Source: JBCCGL01 sp039029275 (GTDB taxonomy: Bacteria > Pseudomonadota > Gammaproteobacteria > JBCCGL01). Taken from it: 64,000 bases of DNA. Numbering within the stretch: the stretch's first letter is position 1; each line of letters begins with the position of its first letter. The notes beneath the pieces are model-generated. The model was not told the origin of the DNA and did no database searches. It worked only from the letters and a program-made list of their open reading frames with translations. Location of the stretch: the NCBI GenBank assembly GCA_039029275.1, contig JBCCGL010000002.1, forward strand, positions 1-64,000, in the 5' to 3' direction. Made by a program: the position numbers and the translations under genes. This document shows positions 42,528 through 50,890 of the stretch, in pieces.

Positions 42528-45125
42528 ATGCCTGAAGTCACCGTAAAACAATTAGCCGAAGTTGTCGGCACGCCGGTCGAGAAACTGCTCGAACAGTTGC
42601 GTGACGCCGGTATTGAGAAAGCCGGTGACGACGATGTGATCAGCAACGATGAAAAAATGCAGCTTTTGGAATCGCTGCGGCGCTCGCACGGCAAAGAAGA
42701 ACTAAGCACGGGCACCAAGAAAATCACGCTCAAGCGCAAACGTATCAGCGCGGTAAAACTTGGCGGTGGCGGTAAGAAAACCGTTTCGGTCGAGGTGCGT
42801 GGCAAGCGTACTTATATGAAACGTGCCGCACCTGTGGAAGAGGAAACCGCGGTGGCAGAGTCGGAGTCGCTTGCCGATGACGCGACGCAAGCAACGCCGG
42901 AGGCCGCGCCGGATCCGGTAATCGCACAGAGCACGGAAGAAACCGAGATTCAACAACGTCTTGCCGCTGAAGAAGAGGCGCGTCTGCTGGCTCAATCCGA
43001 AGCGGAAAAGGCCAAGGCAGCTGAGGACGCCGTGCGCGAAGCTGCGTTGGCCGAAGCAGCCCGCGCTGCGGATGAAGAAATCCTGCGACAAAAAGAGGTC
43101 GCCGAGGCTGAAGCCGCAGAGAAAGCGCGAAAAGAGGCAGAAGAACAGGCGCGTGCTCAGGCCGAGGCTGCCAAAGCGGCCGACACACGCACCAAGCGTG
43201 GCGGCAAATCGCGCGGTGGTGACAGCAGCACCCGTTACGGTCGAAATGAGCTGCATGTTTCAAAGGACAAATCAGGTAAACGCAAGAAGAAAGGCCGCAG
43301 TGCGGTTCGCGACACGTCTGTAAACCTCGAAACGCGCCATGTTTTCGAAAAACCAACCGAGCCTGTTGTACGCGATATCAATGTGCCCGAGACCATTTCA
43401 GTGGCCGAGCTGGCCAACAAGATGGCGGTCAAGGCCGGTGAAGTCATCAAGGTGATGATGGGCATGGGTGTTATGGCAACCATCAACCAGGTCATCGATC
43501 AGGACACAGCGACACTGGTGGTTGAGGAAATGGGCCACAACGCGATTCAGCAAACCGATAACGACGCAGAAGTTGCGCTGGCGGAAAAACTTGCCAGCCA
43601 CCTTGAAGGCGAAATGATCACGCGTCCACCGGTTGTGACTGTCATGGGCCATGTTGATCACGGTAAGACTTCGCTGCTCGATTACATTCGCCGCACGCAC
43701 GTAACCTCGGGTGAGGCAGGTGGGATTACGCAGCACATCGGCGCGTATCACGTTGAAACCAACAAAGGGATGATCACCTTTCTTGACACCCCTGGCCACG
43801 CGGCATTTACCGCTATGCGTGCACGCGGTGCAAAAAGTACGGATGTTGTGATACTGGTTGTGGCCGCCGACGACGGTGTTATGCCGCAGACGATTGAAGC
43901 AATTCAGCATGCGAAAGCTGCCGAAGTGCCATTGATTATCGCGGTCAATAAAATGGATAAGCCCGAGGCCGACCCGGATAAGGTTAAAAATGGCCTCGCC
44001 AATTACGAAGTCATTCCCGAAGAATGGGGCGGCGAGCACCAGTTTGTGCATGTATCGGCGCACACGGGCGACGGCATCGACGAGTTGCTCGATGCGATTC
44101 TGTTGCAGGCTGAGTTGCTCGAACTCAAAGCAATAGACACAGGACCAGCTCACGGCGTCGTTATCGAAGCCACGCTCGACAAGGGCCGCGGCCCGGTTGC
44201 GACAGTGCTGGTTCAGCGCGGTCAACTGAACAAGGGCGACATCATGATTTGCGGTTCGGAATTTGGCCGCGTACGCGCGATGTTTGACGAAAGCTCATTG
44301 CCGGTTGAAAGGGCCGGACCGTCTATTCCGGTAGCGGTGCTTGGTCTTTCGAGTACGCCGGATGCGGGTGACGAAATGTTGGTCGCAAAAGACGAGCGCG
44401 ATGCGCGCGAACTCGCCGAGTTGCGTCAGGGCCGTTTGCGCGACATGCGCCTGGCTTCGCGCAAGACGAGCGCGCCAGATGACTTCTTCGCTAACATCGC
44501 CAGCGCCAACGTACAAACGCTAAACGTGGTGGCTAAAACCGATGTACAGGGTAGTTTCGAGGCGTTAAGAGATGCACTCGAGCGCCTCTCGACCGACGAA
44601 GTCAATGTGCGCATGATCGGCGGTGGCGTTGGTGGCATCACCGAGTCTGACGCGAATCTGGCCGCCGCTTCAGATGCAATCCTGATCGGTTTTAACACCC
44701 GGGCCGAAAGCTCTGCGCGTAAAGTGCTGAATGAGCAGGAAGTCGAACTGCACTACCACAGCGTGATCTACGACGTGATCGACCGCGTTAAGGCGGCTGC
44801 AGGCGGGATGCTCGCACCTGAAGTTAAAGAGAACATCATTGGTCTGGCCGAAGTCAAAGACGTGTTCCGCTCGCCCAAGTTTGGCGCAGTGGCGGGCACG
44901 ATTGTGGTCGATGGGGTCGTACGTCGGAACGAGCCCATTCGCGTACTGCGTGACAACGTAGTGATTTACGAGGGCGAACTTGAATCGCTGCGTCGATTTA
45001 AAGACGACGTCAACGAGGTTCGATCTGGCACCGAATGTGGTATTGCTGTCAAAAACTATAACGACGTTCAGGTGGGTGATCAGATCGAGGTGTTCGAGCG
45101 CACAGAAGTCGCGCGCTCGCTGTAG
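42528..45125 (+). CDS. infB: IF-2, translation initiation factor
   Basis: An 865-residue GTPase that places initiator tRNA on the 30S subunit. The N-terminal IF2_N domain (VTVKQLAEVVGTPVEKLLEQL) is followed by a long charged alanine/glutamate-rich linker (about 95-260) and a second IF2_N-like region. The GTPase core has VMGHVDHGKTSLLD near residue 373, DTPGHAAFTAMRARG and the specificity motif AVNKMDKPEAD. C-terminal domains follow to the end. The initiator tRNA it uses is encoded upstream in the same cluster. Confidence 0.97.
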   Translation: MPEVTVKQLAEVVGTPVEKLLEQLRDAGIEKAGDDDVISNDEKMQLLESLRRSHGKEELSTGTKKITLKRKRISAVKLGGGGKKTVSVEVRGKRTYMKRAAPVEEETAVAESESLADDATQATPEAAPDPVIAQSTEETEIQQRLAAEEEARLLAQSEAEKAKAAEDAVREAALAEAARAADEEILRQKEVAEAEAAEKARKEAEEQARAQAEAAKAADTRTKRGGKSRGGDSSTRYGRNELHVSKDKSGKRKKKGRSAVRDTSVNLETRHVFEKPTEPVVRDINVPETISVAELANKMAVKAGEVIKVMMGMGVMATINQVIDQDTATLVVEEMGHNAIQQTDNDAEVALAEKLASHLEGEMITRPPVVTVMGHVDHGKTSLLDYIRRTHVTSGEAGGITQHIGAYHVETNKGMITFLDTPGHAAFTAMRARGAKSTDVVILVVAADDGVMPQTIEAIQHAKAAEVPLIIAVNKMDKPEADPDKVKNGLANYEVIPEEWGGEHQFVHVSAHTGDGIDELLDAILLQAELLELKAIDTGPAHGVVIEATLDKGRGPVATVLVQRGQLNKGDIMICGSEFGRVRAMFDESSLPVERAGPSIPVAVLGLSSTPDAGDEMLVAKDERDARELAELRQGRLRDMRLASRKTSAPDDFFANIASANVQTLNVVAKTDVQGSFEALRDALERLSTDEVNVRMIGGGVGGITESDANLAAASDAILIGFNTRAESSARKVLNEQEVELHYHSVIYDVIDRVKAAAGGMLAPEVKENIIGLAEVKDVFRSPKFGAVAGTIVVDGVVRRNEPIRVLRDNVVIYEGELESLRRFKDDVNEVRSGTECGIAVKNYNDVQVGDQIEVFERTEVARSL

Positions 45126-45136
45126 GTCAGACCCGG

Positions 45137-45502
45137 ATGAGCGGCGAATATCCGCGCAGTTACCGCGTTGCGGACCAGATCCAGCGCGAGCTGTCTGTGC
45201 TTGTACGCAATGGCGTAAAAGACCCAGGAATCTCGTCGATGCTGACAATTTCGGCGGTTGACGTTTCGCGCGATCTCTCGATTGCCAAGGTTTACGTGAC
45301 AGTACTGGACGAAGCCAAGCGGGAATCGTCGATGGAGGCGCTCAAGCGCGCGTCCGGATTTTTGCGGTCACAGGTGGCGACGACCTTGCGGATGCGTTCG
45401 GTGCCGCAACTGCGCTTTTATTACGACGAGTCGATTGAGCGCGGGCAAAAACTCTCGGGTCTCATCGACGCGGCAGTGCGCTCCGACGCCAAACCTGATT
45501 AG
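45137..45502 (+). CDS. rbfA: RbfA, ribosome-binding factor A
   Basis: A 121-residue KH-fold 30S maturation factor important for 16S 5' end processing and cold growth. The N-terminus YPRSYRVADQIQRELSVLVRNGVKDPG and the C-terminal VPQLRFYYDESIERGQKLSGLID are characteristic. It lies 11 bases after infB. Confidence 0.95.
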   Translation: MSGEYPRSYRVADQIQRELSVLVRNGVKDPGISSMLTISAVDVSRDLSIAKVYVTVLDEAKRESSMEALKRASGFLRSQVATTLRMRSVPQLRFYYDESIERGQKLSGLIDAAVRSDAKPD

Positions 45503-45510
45503 CCACCTCA

Positions 45511-46473
45511 GTGGCGCGTAAAAAATCCAGGGGCCGCGACATCAGCGGCATCTTGCTGCTGGATAAACCCGGTGGAATTTCATCCAATAAAGCGTTGCAA
45601 ATAGCGTCGGCAATCTTTAACGCGCGCAAAGCCGGCCACACTGGCAGCCTGGACCCGCTTGCCACAGGTATGCTCCCTATCTGCTTCGGCGAAGCCACCA
45701 AGGTATCCGGTTTTATGTTGTCGGCGGATAAGGTTTATACCGTTTCGGCGAAGCTCGGCGTAGTGACTGACACCGGTGATTCTGACGGTGAAGTGATTCA
45801 AACGCGCGACGCATCACAGATTGATCTCGCCTCATTAACTACAGCGGTTGAAAAATTTCGTGGAAACATCGCGCAAGTGCCACCGATGTATTCGGCGTTA
45901 AAACGTGACGGTCAACCACTTTATAAACTCGCGCGCGCCGGCAAAGAAGTTGCGCGCGAACCGCGCGAAGTTCATGTCTCCCAATTGCGGATACTTGAGT
46001 TCGCTGATGCAACCTTTTCATTATCTGTTCATTGCTCCAAGGGGACATACATTCGCTCGCTGGTCACCGATATAGGCGAGACGCTTGGGTGTGGCGCCCA
46101 TGTCATTGCGCTTCGACGTGACTGGGTTGCGCCGTTTGGCGAAGCAACTATGCATATACTCGACGAACTCAGGGATTTGTCTGAACGCGACCCGGATCAA
46201 CTCGATACACTGTTGCTTGATGTGGAGTCTGCTCTTTCGTTTGAGCGGATCAACCTCCTGCCGCCCGATGTTGATAAATTGCTCAACGGCCAATCGGTGA
46301 CGGTGCCGCAAGCTATTGAGGTCAACGCGCCCTACATACTGAAGTGCGCGCGGTCCGAACGTTTTCTCGGCATTGGTGTGGGTAAGTCTGGGTCGTGCGT
46401 TGCCCCCAAGCGCCTGGTCAACACCGAGGCCCGTGAGCAGAACAGGGGGCTTAATCCTAGCAAGTTCGATTAA
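45511..46473 (+). CDS. truB: TruB, tRNA pseudouridine-55 synthase
   Basis: A 320-residue pseudouridine synthase forming the universal T-loop pseudouridine. The catalytic Asp lies in GHTGSLDPLATGMLPICFGEATK (GHTGSLDPLATG) near residue 45. KPGGISSN is the N-terminal motif, PPMYSALKRDGQPLYKLAR is typical, and CSKGTYIRSLVTDIGETLGCGAH closes the core. The start is GTG at 45511. It ends 18 bases before the convergent btuD; rpsO, its usual next gene, is displaced by the B12 module. Confidence 0.95.
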   Translation: MARKKSRGRDISGILLLDKPGGISSNKALQIASAIFNARKAGHTGSLDPLATGMLPICFGEATKVSGFMLSADKVYTVSAKLGVVTDTGDSDGEVIQTRDASQIDLASLTTAVEKFRGNIAQVPPMYSALKRDGQPLYKLARAGKEVAREPREVHVSQLRILEFADATFSLSVHCSKGTYIRSLVTDIGETLGCGAHVIALRRDWVAPFGEATMHILDELRDLSERDPDQLDTLLLDVESALSFERINLLPPDVDKLLNGQSVTVPQAIEVNAPYILKCARSERFLGIGVGKSGSCVAPKRLVNTEAREQNRGLNPSKFD

Positions 46474-46491
46474 TTTTTGTGTGAGGTTGGC

Positions 46492-47280
46492 TCAGGCGCA
46501 AGTGACGTCGTCGCCCTGTGCGACGGTTACCGGAGCAAACCACTGAGTGGCAAGGTGGCGGTGGTCTAGCCCGATAAAGCGGCGACTGTAAAGTCGATCG
46601 AGCAATTGAGTGTTTAGTACTTCTGCGGTTGGCCCGGCTATGAGGACACTACCGTGCTCGAGCACCAGCAGGAAGTCGCTGTAAAGTCGTGCTAGGTTGA
46701 CGTCGTGCAAGGCCATAACCAATGTTTTATCGCTGTCGGTGAGTCGGTCCATCAATGCCAACTGCTGCGCTGTGTCGAGGTGGTTAGTAGGTTCATCCAG
46801 CAGAATTATCGGCGTTGCCTGCGCCCAGGCCTGAGCCAGCAGCACGCGCCGCTGTTCACCGCCCGAAAGGCGATTCATGGGCCGCCCGAGCAGCGCGGTG
46901 AGCGCGAAACTTTCACTGATTTGTTCAACTGATTCGCGCACGGCGGGCAGGTGCAGGCTGGCACTACCGAGAGGGGGTAAGCACCCCAGGGCGAGGACTT
47001 CTTGCACAGACAGCGCGCTTGGCGTGTCTGTGTGTTGTGTGACCAGCGCGATCTGGCGCGCGCGGTCGCAGGCACTGAATCGCAGCAAAGGCTGGCCGTT
47101 GAGCCTTACGCAGCCGCCGTCGACGGGGCACTGACCCGCCATCGCGTTTATCAAGGTTGATTTACCCGCACCGTTGAGGCCGATAATGGCATTGACCTTT
47201 CCGGGTTTTACCTCCCAACTGATCTTGTTCAGCAGGTGTTTTCCGTCGATTCGGACATTTAGCTCTTCACAATCCAGCAC
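46492..47280 (-). CDS. btuD: ABC transporter ATPase for cobalamin (BtuD-like)
   Basis: A 262-residue ATPase of the FecCD-associated importer family. Walker A GLNGAGKSTL is near residue 35, the Q-loop is VTQHT, the signature LSGGEQRRVLLAQA is near 140, Walker B IILLDEPTNHLD near 160, and the H-loop is ALHDVNLARLYSD. By itself the subfamily also serves siderophores and haem. Cobalamin is assigned because the genes sit opposite a cobalamin riboswitch and btuB. It is last in the minus-strand operon, 13 bases after the permease. Confidence 0.85.
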   Translation of the reverse strand: MLDCEELNVRIDGKHLLNKISWEVKPGKVNAIIGLNGAGKSTLINAMAGQCPVDGGCVRLNGQPLLRFSACDRARQIALVTQHTDTPSALSVQEVLALGCLPPLGSASLHLPAVRESVEQISESFALTALLGRPMNRLSGGEQRRVLLAQAWAQATPIILLDEPTNHLDTAQQLALMDRLTDSDKTLVMALHDVNLARLYSDFLLVLEHGSVLIAGPTAEVLNTQLLDRLYSRRFIGLDHRHLATQWFAPVTVAQGDDVTCA

Positions 47281-47293
47281 GATGGAACCTCAA

Positions 47294-48289
47294 TCAAACG
47301 CTGCGCTGGCCGCGCAAAACCAGGTAGAGAAAAAAGGGCACAGCGCTTAGCGCGGTAAGGATACTCAAGGCCAGCTCCTCGGGAGCGAGTAACCAGCGGC
47401 ACAGCGCGTCGACCCAGGTGAGGTAGGCTGCACCGAGCAGCAAAGAGGCGGGTAAGAGCAGGCGATGGTTGTCGCCCAGAAGCAGGCGGCAGCAATGCGG
47501 GACGATCAAACCGACGAATCCAATAATGCCACAAAGCGCGACACTGACGCCGGTCAGAAGCGCCGCCAAGCCAAGTAATAACCATCGCAGTCGTGGCAAG
47601 TCAATCCCGAGGCTGCTGGCTTTTTGCTCGCCGAGAAGCAGGCTGTTGAGCGCATCCTGTTGGCGCAGCAGGAGAGCACCGCATAGCGCGAGAACGCCCA
47701 GCATAATGGCAGTGGTCGACCAGTGTGCGTCGGCGACTGAACCTTGTTGCCAGAAGTAAATCGCATCGAGGCCGTGATCGGCAAAGCTGAGGATCATCAG
47801 TGAGCCGAGGGCTGTATAAAAGAACGACATCGCTACGCCGATCAACACAAGGCGCAGGTTATCCGTCTGCTTGCGCGCGAGCAGCCAGATCATTATCAGG
47901 CTGAACAGGCTGCCGCTGAAGCCGGCCAGCGGCAAGCGGTAGTGGCCTAACCATAAACCAATATCGAGCAGCATCACCGAGATCGCGGCGAGCGAGGCAC
48001 CAGAGGATACACCGACAATAAACGGGTCGGCGAGTGGGTTGCGCAGCAGAGTCTGCATAATGAGTCCGGCCAACGCCAATCCAGCGCCCGCACCCGCGGC
48101 GAGCAATGCCCGCGGCATGCGCAGCTCCCAAACAATCAAGTTGACCCGCGGGTCACCCGCGCCGAGTTGACGCAAGCTATCCCAGATTGCGGCCAATGGC
48201 AGGTCAGTGGCACCCAGTGGCAGGCTCAGTGGCACTGACATCAGTGTCGCGATCGTGAAGCCAAGCAGCGTAATGCGTGCGTTCACCAT
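47294..48289 (-). CDS. btuC: FecCD-type ABC permease (BtuC-like)
   Basis: A 331-residue polytopic permease of the BtuC/FecCD family. It has about ten hydrophobic helices and family segments WELRMPRALLAAGAGAGLALAG near residue 55, LLRNPLADPFIVGVSSGASLAA near 85 and GIIGFVGLIVPHCCRLLLGDNHR near 245. The start codon follows the btuF stop immediately (TAG-ATG). Assignment to cobalamin rests on the cluster context. Confidence 0.87.
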   Translation of the reverse strand: MVNARITLLGFTIATLMSVPLSLPLGATDLPLAAIWDSLRQLGAGDPRVNLIVWELRMPRALLAAGAGAGLALAGLIMQTLLRNPLADPFIVGVSSGASLAAISVMLLDIGLWLGHYRLPLAGFSGSLFSLIMIWLLARKQTDNLRLVLIGVAMSFFYTALGSLMILSFADHGLDAIYFWQQGSVADAHWSTTAIMLGVLALCGALLLRQQDALNSLLLGEQKASSLGIDLPRLRWLLLGLAALLTGVSVALCGIIGFVGLIVPHCCRLLLGDNHRLLLPASLLLGAAYLTWVDALCRWLLAPEELALSILTALSAVPFFLYLVLRGQRSV

Positions 48290-49243
48290 CTAATTCTCGG
48301 CGAGCAAATTGCCGACTTGCCGACGCAAAGTCACGGCGTTGTCGATGAAATGGATACCAAATACGGTGGCGCTGAAAGGCACCGACACTAACCACGCTTC
48401 GCGCACCGCGCGCAGCTGACTCAACACGGGGTGGCTGAGCAAAAACCGACGTTTGGCGTCACTGCTGGACCAGTCAGCGTCGATCAGCACAATCACGTCA
48501 GGGTCGGCTTCGACAACCGCTTCCCAGCTCAAATTCGCCCAGTTTCCCGCCAGCGCCCCGCCAATGTTGTCGATTCCTGCTAAACGCATGAGTGCGCTTG
48601 CCGTGCCGCAGCAAGCCGCACTGAAGGCGGTTTTGTCACCGCTGTCAAAGAGCAAGGCTTTTGGCAACGCGCCGGTGAAACGTTCGGCCAGCGGCTTTGC
48701 GCGCGTCTTTAATTGGGCGATCAAGATGGCCGCGCGATTCTGCACGGCAAAGATCTCGCCAAGCTGGCGAATGTCCTGATACAGCAGTGATAGGTCGGGG
48801 TGTTTGCCGTCCGCAAGACATTCACTGCTTACCAGAAAGCTGCCGATGCCACGCTGTTGCAGTGATGGCCGCTCGCCCGCAACCTGCTTACCAAAGGCAC
48901 TTTTAAATCCGGCGAAAACGAAGTCAGTGCCACTGGCGAGGATTACTTCGCGCGACGGGTACTTTTTGGCTAACACCGGAATCTGGTCGTAGGTTGCCTT
49001 GTACTGTGGAGCAATGTCATCGTCGATGTAAGCGGTGCCGATAATGCGCGATTCCAGACCCAGTGCCAACATGAGTTCGGTTGCGTGTTGATTGAGGGTG
49101 ATTGCGCGTTCGGGCGGTGTTTCGTAGGTGTGGCTAAGGCCGCAATTAGTCACACTGACCGCGCGAGCTTCGGATGCGCCAAACAGAGCGACGCCAAGCA
49201 GCAAGTTGCCCAGAAGAACACGCAGAATTTGGAAAAAAGTCAT
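48290..49243 (-). CDS. btuF: Periplasmic cobalamin-binding protein (BtuF-like)
   Basis: A 317-residue periplasmic binding protein of the PF01497-type clamshell family. The ATG at 49243 gives a good signal peptide (FFQILRVLLGNLLLGVALFG, cleavage near residue 27). A longer frame extending to 49546 is an arginine-rich shadow of the upstream gene. The mature protein opens with PERAITLNQHATELMLALGLESRI and contains EVILASGTDFVFAG and the second-lobe DPDVIVLIDADW. Its start overlaps the previous stop (ATGA). Confidence 0.85.
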   Translation of the reverse strand: MTFFQILRVLLGNLLLGVALFGASEARAVSVTNCGLSHTYETPPERAITLNQHATELMLALGLESRIIGTAYIDDDIAPQYKATYDQIPVLAKKYPSREVILASGTDFVFAGFKSAFGKQVAGERPSLQQRGIGSFLVSSECLADGKHPDLSLLYQDIRQLGEIFAVQNRAAILIAQLKTRAKPLAERFTGALPKALLFDSGDKTAFSAACCGTASALMRLAGIDNIGGALAGNWANLSWEAVVEADPDVIVLIDADWSSSDAKRRFLLSHPVLSQLRAVREAWLVSVPFSATVFGIHFIDNAVTLRRQVGNLLAEN

Positions 49244-50004
49244 GCTGCAGATTCCGGCTGTGTTGTCGGGTCTTGTTCGATGAGTTTTTCGGTTACTACG
49301 TGCCCGTGTAGTAGATGCTTTTCCAGCACGGCGGCGACGTCTTCCGCTTGCAAAGCGGCATACCAGGTGTCCCCTGGATTGACGATCATGAGTGGCCCCT
49401 GGTTGCACGGAAACAAGCATTGGCAACCGGTCATCTGCACGCCGTTGATGGGATCGTCCTCCTCGATATCGTGTTGCTTGAGCCAGCGTCGCACTACGCG
49501 CTGAAGCTGGGTTGCGCCGCGCAGCTTGCAGCGCGGTCCGTTGCAAACCAGCAAGTGCCAGCGTCTTTGCAGCGGGTATTGCCAGCCGGGATTGCTGAGT
49601 ATCGCTGGTTGATCGCGCACCTTGTGGTGTCGCTCAGGCTCGTCAAGAAGCTGAGCGAGCATCTTGGAAAAGTCACTCGATTGTTTTTCCGGCGTGACCC
49701 AATGTACATCCACCTGCGGATGCGCGTTAGCCATGCTCGATAATGCGCCGGGCAGCCAGATACTCAAGCTGGCGTCCAGAGGTTGGCACAGCGATATCGC
49801 CAGAATCTCTTGGCAGCCACCGAGTACCAGACGTTCAAGAGCGCCGGAAAGATCGGTTCCAGTGCCTTGCAGGTGACCTAGCTGAACGCGGTAGCGCGAT
49901 TTAAGGTGATCGGTAATGACCCGAAGTGCATTAGCGTCGGGGTATGCATACGGAACGATTGCCAGTACGCCGACTCGTTTCGTTTGATCGATTTCGCTCA
50001 CCAA
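49240..50004 (-). CDS. CbiX-like domain fused to a thioredoxin-like [2Fe-2S] ferredoxin
   Basis: A 254-residue soluble protein of two parts. Residues about 10-120 follow the layout of CbiX/SirB small chelatases (VGVLAIVPYAYPDANALRVI, ALERLVLGGCQEILAISL, WLPGAL). However, the two metal-binding His positions of that family appear to be lost: IVPYA stands where GHGS is expected, and PLDAS where a G-x-H is expected. Residues about 148-235 match thioredoxin-like [2Fe-2S] ferredoxins, with Cys154 and Cys159 in CNGPRCKLRG and Cys196 and Cys200 in GCQCLFPCNQGP as likely ligands. It is the first gene of the transporter operon and overlaps btuF by four bases. A redox or cofactor-handling role in B12 uptake is inferred, not shown. 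Confidence 0.75.
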   Translation of the reverse strand: MVSEIDQTKRVGVLAIVPYAYPDANALRVITDHLKSRYRVQLGHLQGTGTDLSGALERLVLGGCQEILAISLCQPLDASLSIWLPGALSSMANAHPQVDVHWVTPEKQSSDFSKMLAQLLDEPERHHKVRDQPAILSNPGWQYPLQRRWHLLVCNGPRCKLRGATQLQRVVRRWLKQHDIEEDDPINGVQMTGCQCLFPCNQGPLMIVNPGDTWYAALQAEDVAAVLEKHLLHGHVVTEKLIEQDPTTQPESAA

Positions 50005-50074
50005 TTTGAGATCGCAGAGATAGGCGTGAAGTTGCTTCGTGTGATGGCGAAATTATTCATAAGCGCTGTGCAAA

Positions 50075-50105
50075 ATTATGTAGGGAGTTAGGTACATTGC
50101 AATGT
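50075..50105 (-). promoter_or_regulatory. Predicted promoter of the btu transporter operon with overlapping palindrome
   Basis: On the minus strand, TTGCAA (50102-50097) and CATAAT (50080-50075) are spaced by 16 bases and point to the gene starting at 50004. The -35 lies inside the perfect 12-base palindrome ACATTGCAATGT (50094-50105), a possible operator. No riboswitch is seen on this strand. Confidence 0.45.
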
Positions 50106-50464
50106 GTAAACCGCGCGATCAGCGTTGTGGTAAAACAATCGCCGGATCTATCTGGTGACCGCTTCAATTTGCATCATCTTCCCTTTTGAATTTCTCCCGG
50201 TATTTTCTCGGGCGCATTCTACGTATCGACTTTCCGAAGGCAACAAATTTGTTAAGTCTTCAAAATGAGAATACTGGAAGCGTCGCACATTCGTTTGTAC
50301 GTGTCGTATGAATGCAATTGATTGCTGTCGATTTAGATCGGCGGCGACGGTTTCAGATGCAAATGAGACGTACATAAAACAGTCAATTTATTTGCATAAA
50401 AAAACACGCTTGCAGACGAGTTTTTTTATCAGTAGACTCGCGCCGCCTTGCGTCAAGTGTGCTG
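50106..50464. other. Intergenic DNA between the two arms of the B12 module
   Basis: About 360 bases with no supported gene. A 75-codon minus-strand frame at 50148-50375 lacks a ribosome binding site and any recognisable similarity. The stretch 50395-50435 is AT-rich with A and T runs on both sides of a short GC-containing core. Confidence 0.5.
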
Positions 50465-50482
50465 TATAAACATAGACGTCTA
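50465..50482 (+). promoter_or_regulatory. Predicted btuB -10 box and adjoining MetJ-like palindrome
   Basis: TATAAA (50465-50470) lies just upstream of the riboswitch aptamer; no good -35 is seen at normal spacing. Three bases later is the perfect palindrome TAGACGTCTA (50473-50482), whose core AGACGTCT equals the consensus MetJ box. It would overlap the transcription start. A single box and the limited spread of MetJ make the assignment uncertain. Confidence 0.35.
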
Positions 50483-50492
50483 GATGCAAAAA

Positions 50493-50690
50493 CAGGTGCT
50501 TAAAACGTTTTCTGGTTTTAAGTTAAACGGGAAGGATGGTGATTTGAGCAATGACACTGCTCAAAAAATCCAGCGCTGCCCCCGCAACGGTGATTGAAGA
50601 TGACCGATTCATACCGCCACTGTGTTTTAAAAACATGGGAAGGCGAATCGGTTGCCCTGACAGGCCTTCATAAGCCCGGATACCGGCCTG
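50493..50690 (+). promoter_or_regulatory. Cobalamin riboswitch (aptamer)
   Basis: The leader holds the characteristic cobalamin elements in order. They are CAGGTGCTT at the 5' end, a GGGAAGG segment, GCTGCCCCCGCAACGGT (50575-50591), the B12-box core GCCACTG (50616-50622), GGGAAGGCGAA, and the closing AAGCCCGGATACCGGCCTG (50672-50690). It lies 200 bases upstream of btuB on the same strand and would switch off expression when adenosylcobalamin is plentiful. Confidence 0.92.
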
Positions 50691-50835
50691 TTTTCGCAAA
50701 GGCTTGTGGCTCTGTTTAAGGGCCTATGACATCGGTGTTGCGGAGGGCTTCAGCCGGTGATGATCCTATCGACCGTGTATTGCCCGCACCCGCTGACTGT
50801 ACCGATCTTGGGATTTCTCACCGCGCGCAAAGCTG

Positions 50836-50882
50836 CCTCTACGCCAGATAAAAACATTAACTAAAAACCAAGAGTAGAGGAG
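50836..50882 (+). promoter_or_regulatory. Likely expression platform: stem covering the btuB ribosome binding site
   Basis: CCTCTAC (50836-50842) is perfectly complementary to GTAGAGG (50874-50880), which includes most of the Shine-Dalgarno GAGGAG (50877-50882) lying 8 bases before the ATG at 50891. Pairing would block ribosome binding. No intrinsic terminator is seen between aptamer and gene, so control at translation is the likelier mode. Confidence 0.55.
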
Positions 50883-50890
50883 TCGCCTAC

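Noticed and set aside
43398..44225. 275-codon minus-strand frame
   Set aside because: Antisense to the infB GTPase core, with His/Asn-rich composition typical of such shadows.
49244..49546. Upstream extension of btuF giving a 418-residue protein
   Set aside because: The extension is arginine-rich, overlaps the fusion gene, and would bury the signal peptide that begins at 49243.
50148..50375. 75-codon minus-strand frame in the B12 intergenic region
   Set aside because: No ribosome binding site, no similarity I recognise, and it begins far from a promoter; more likely non-coding.
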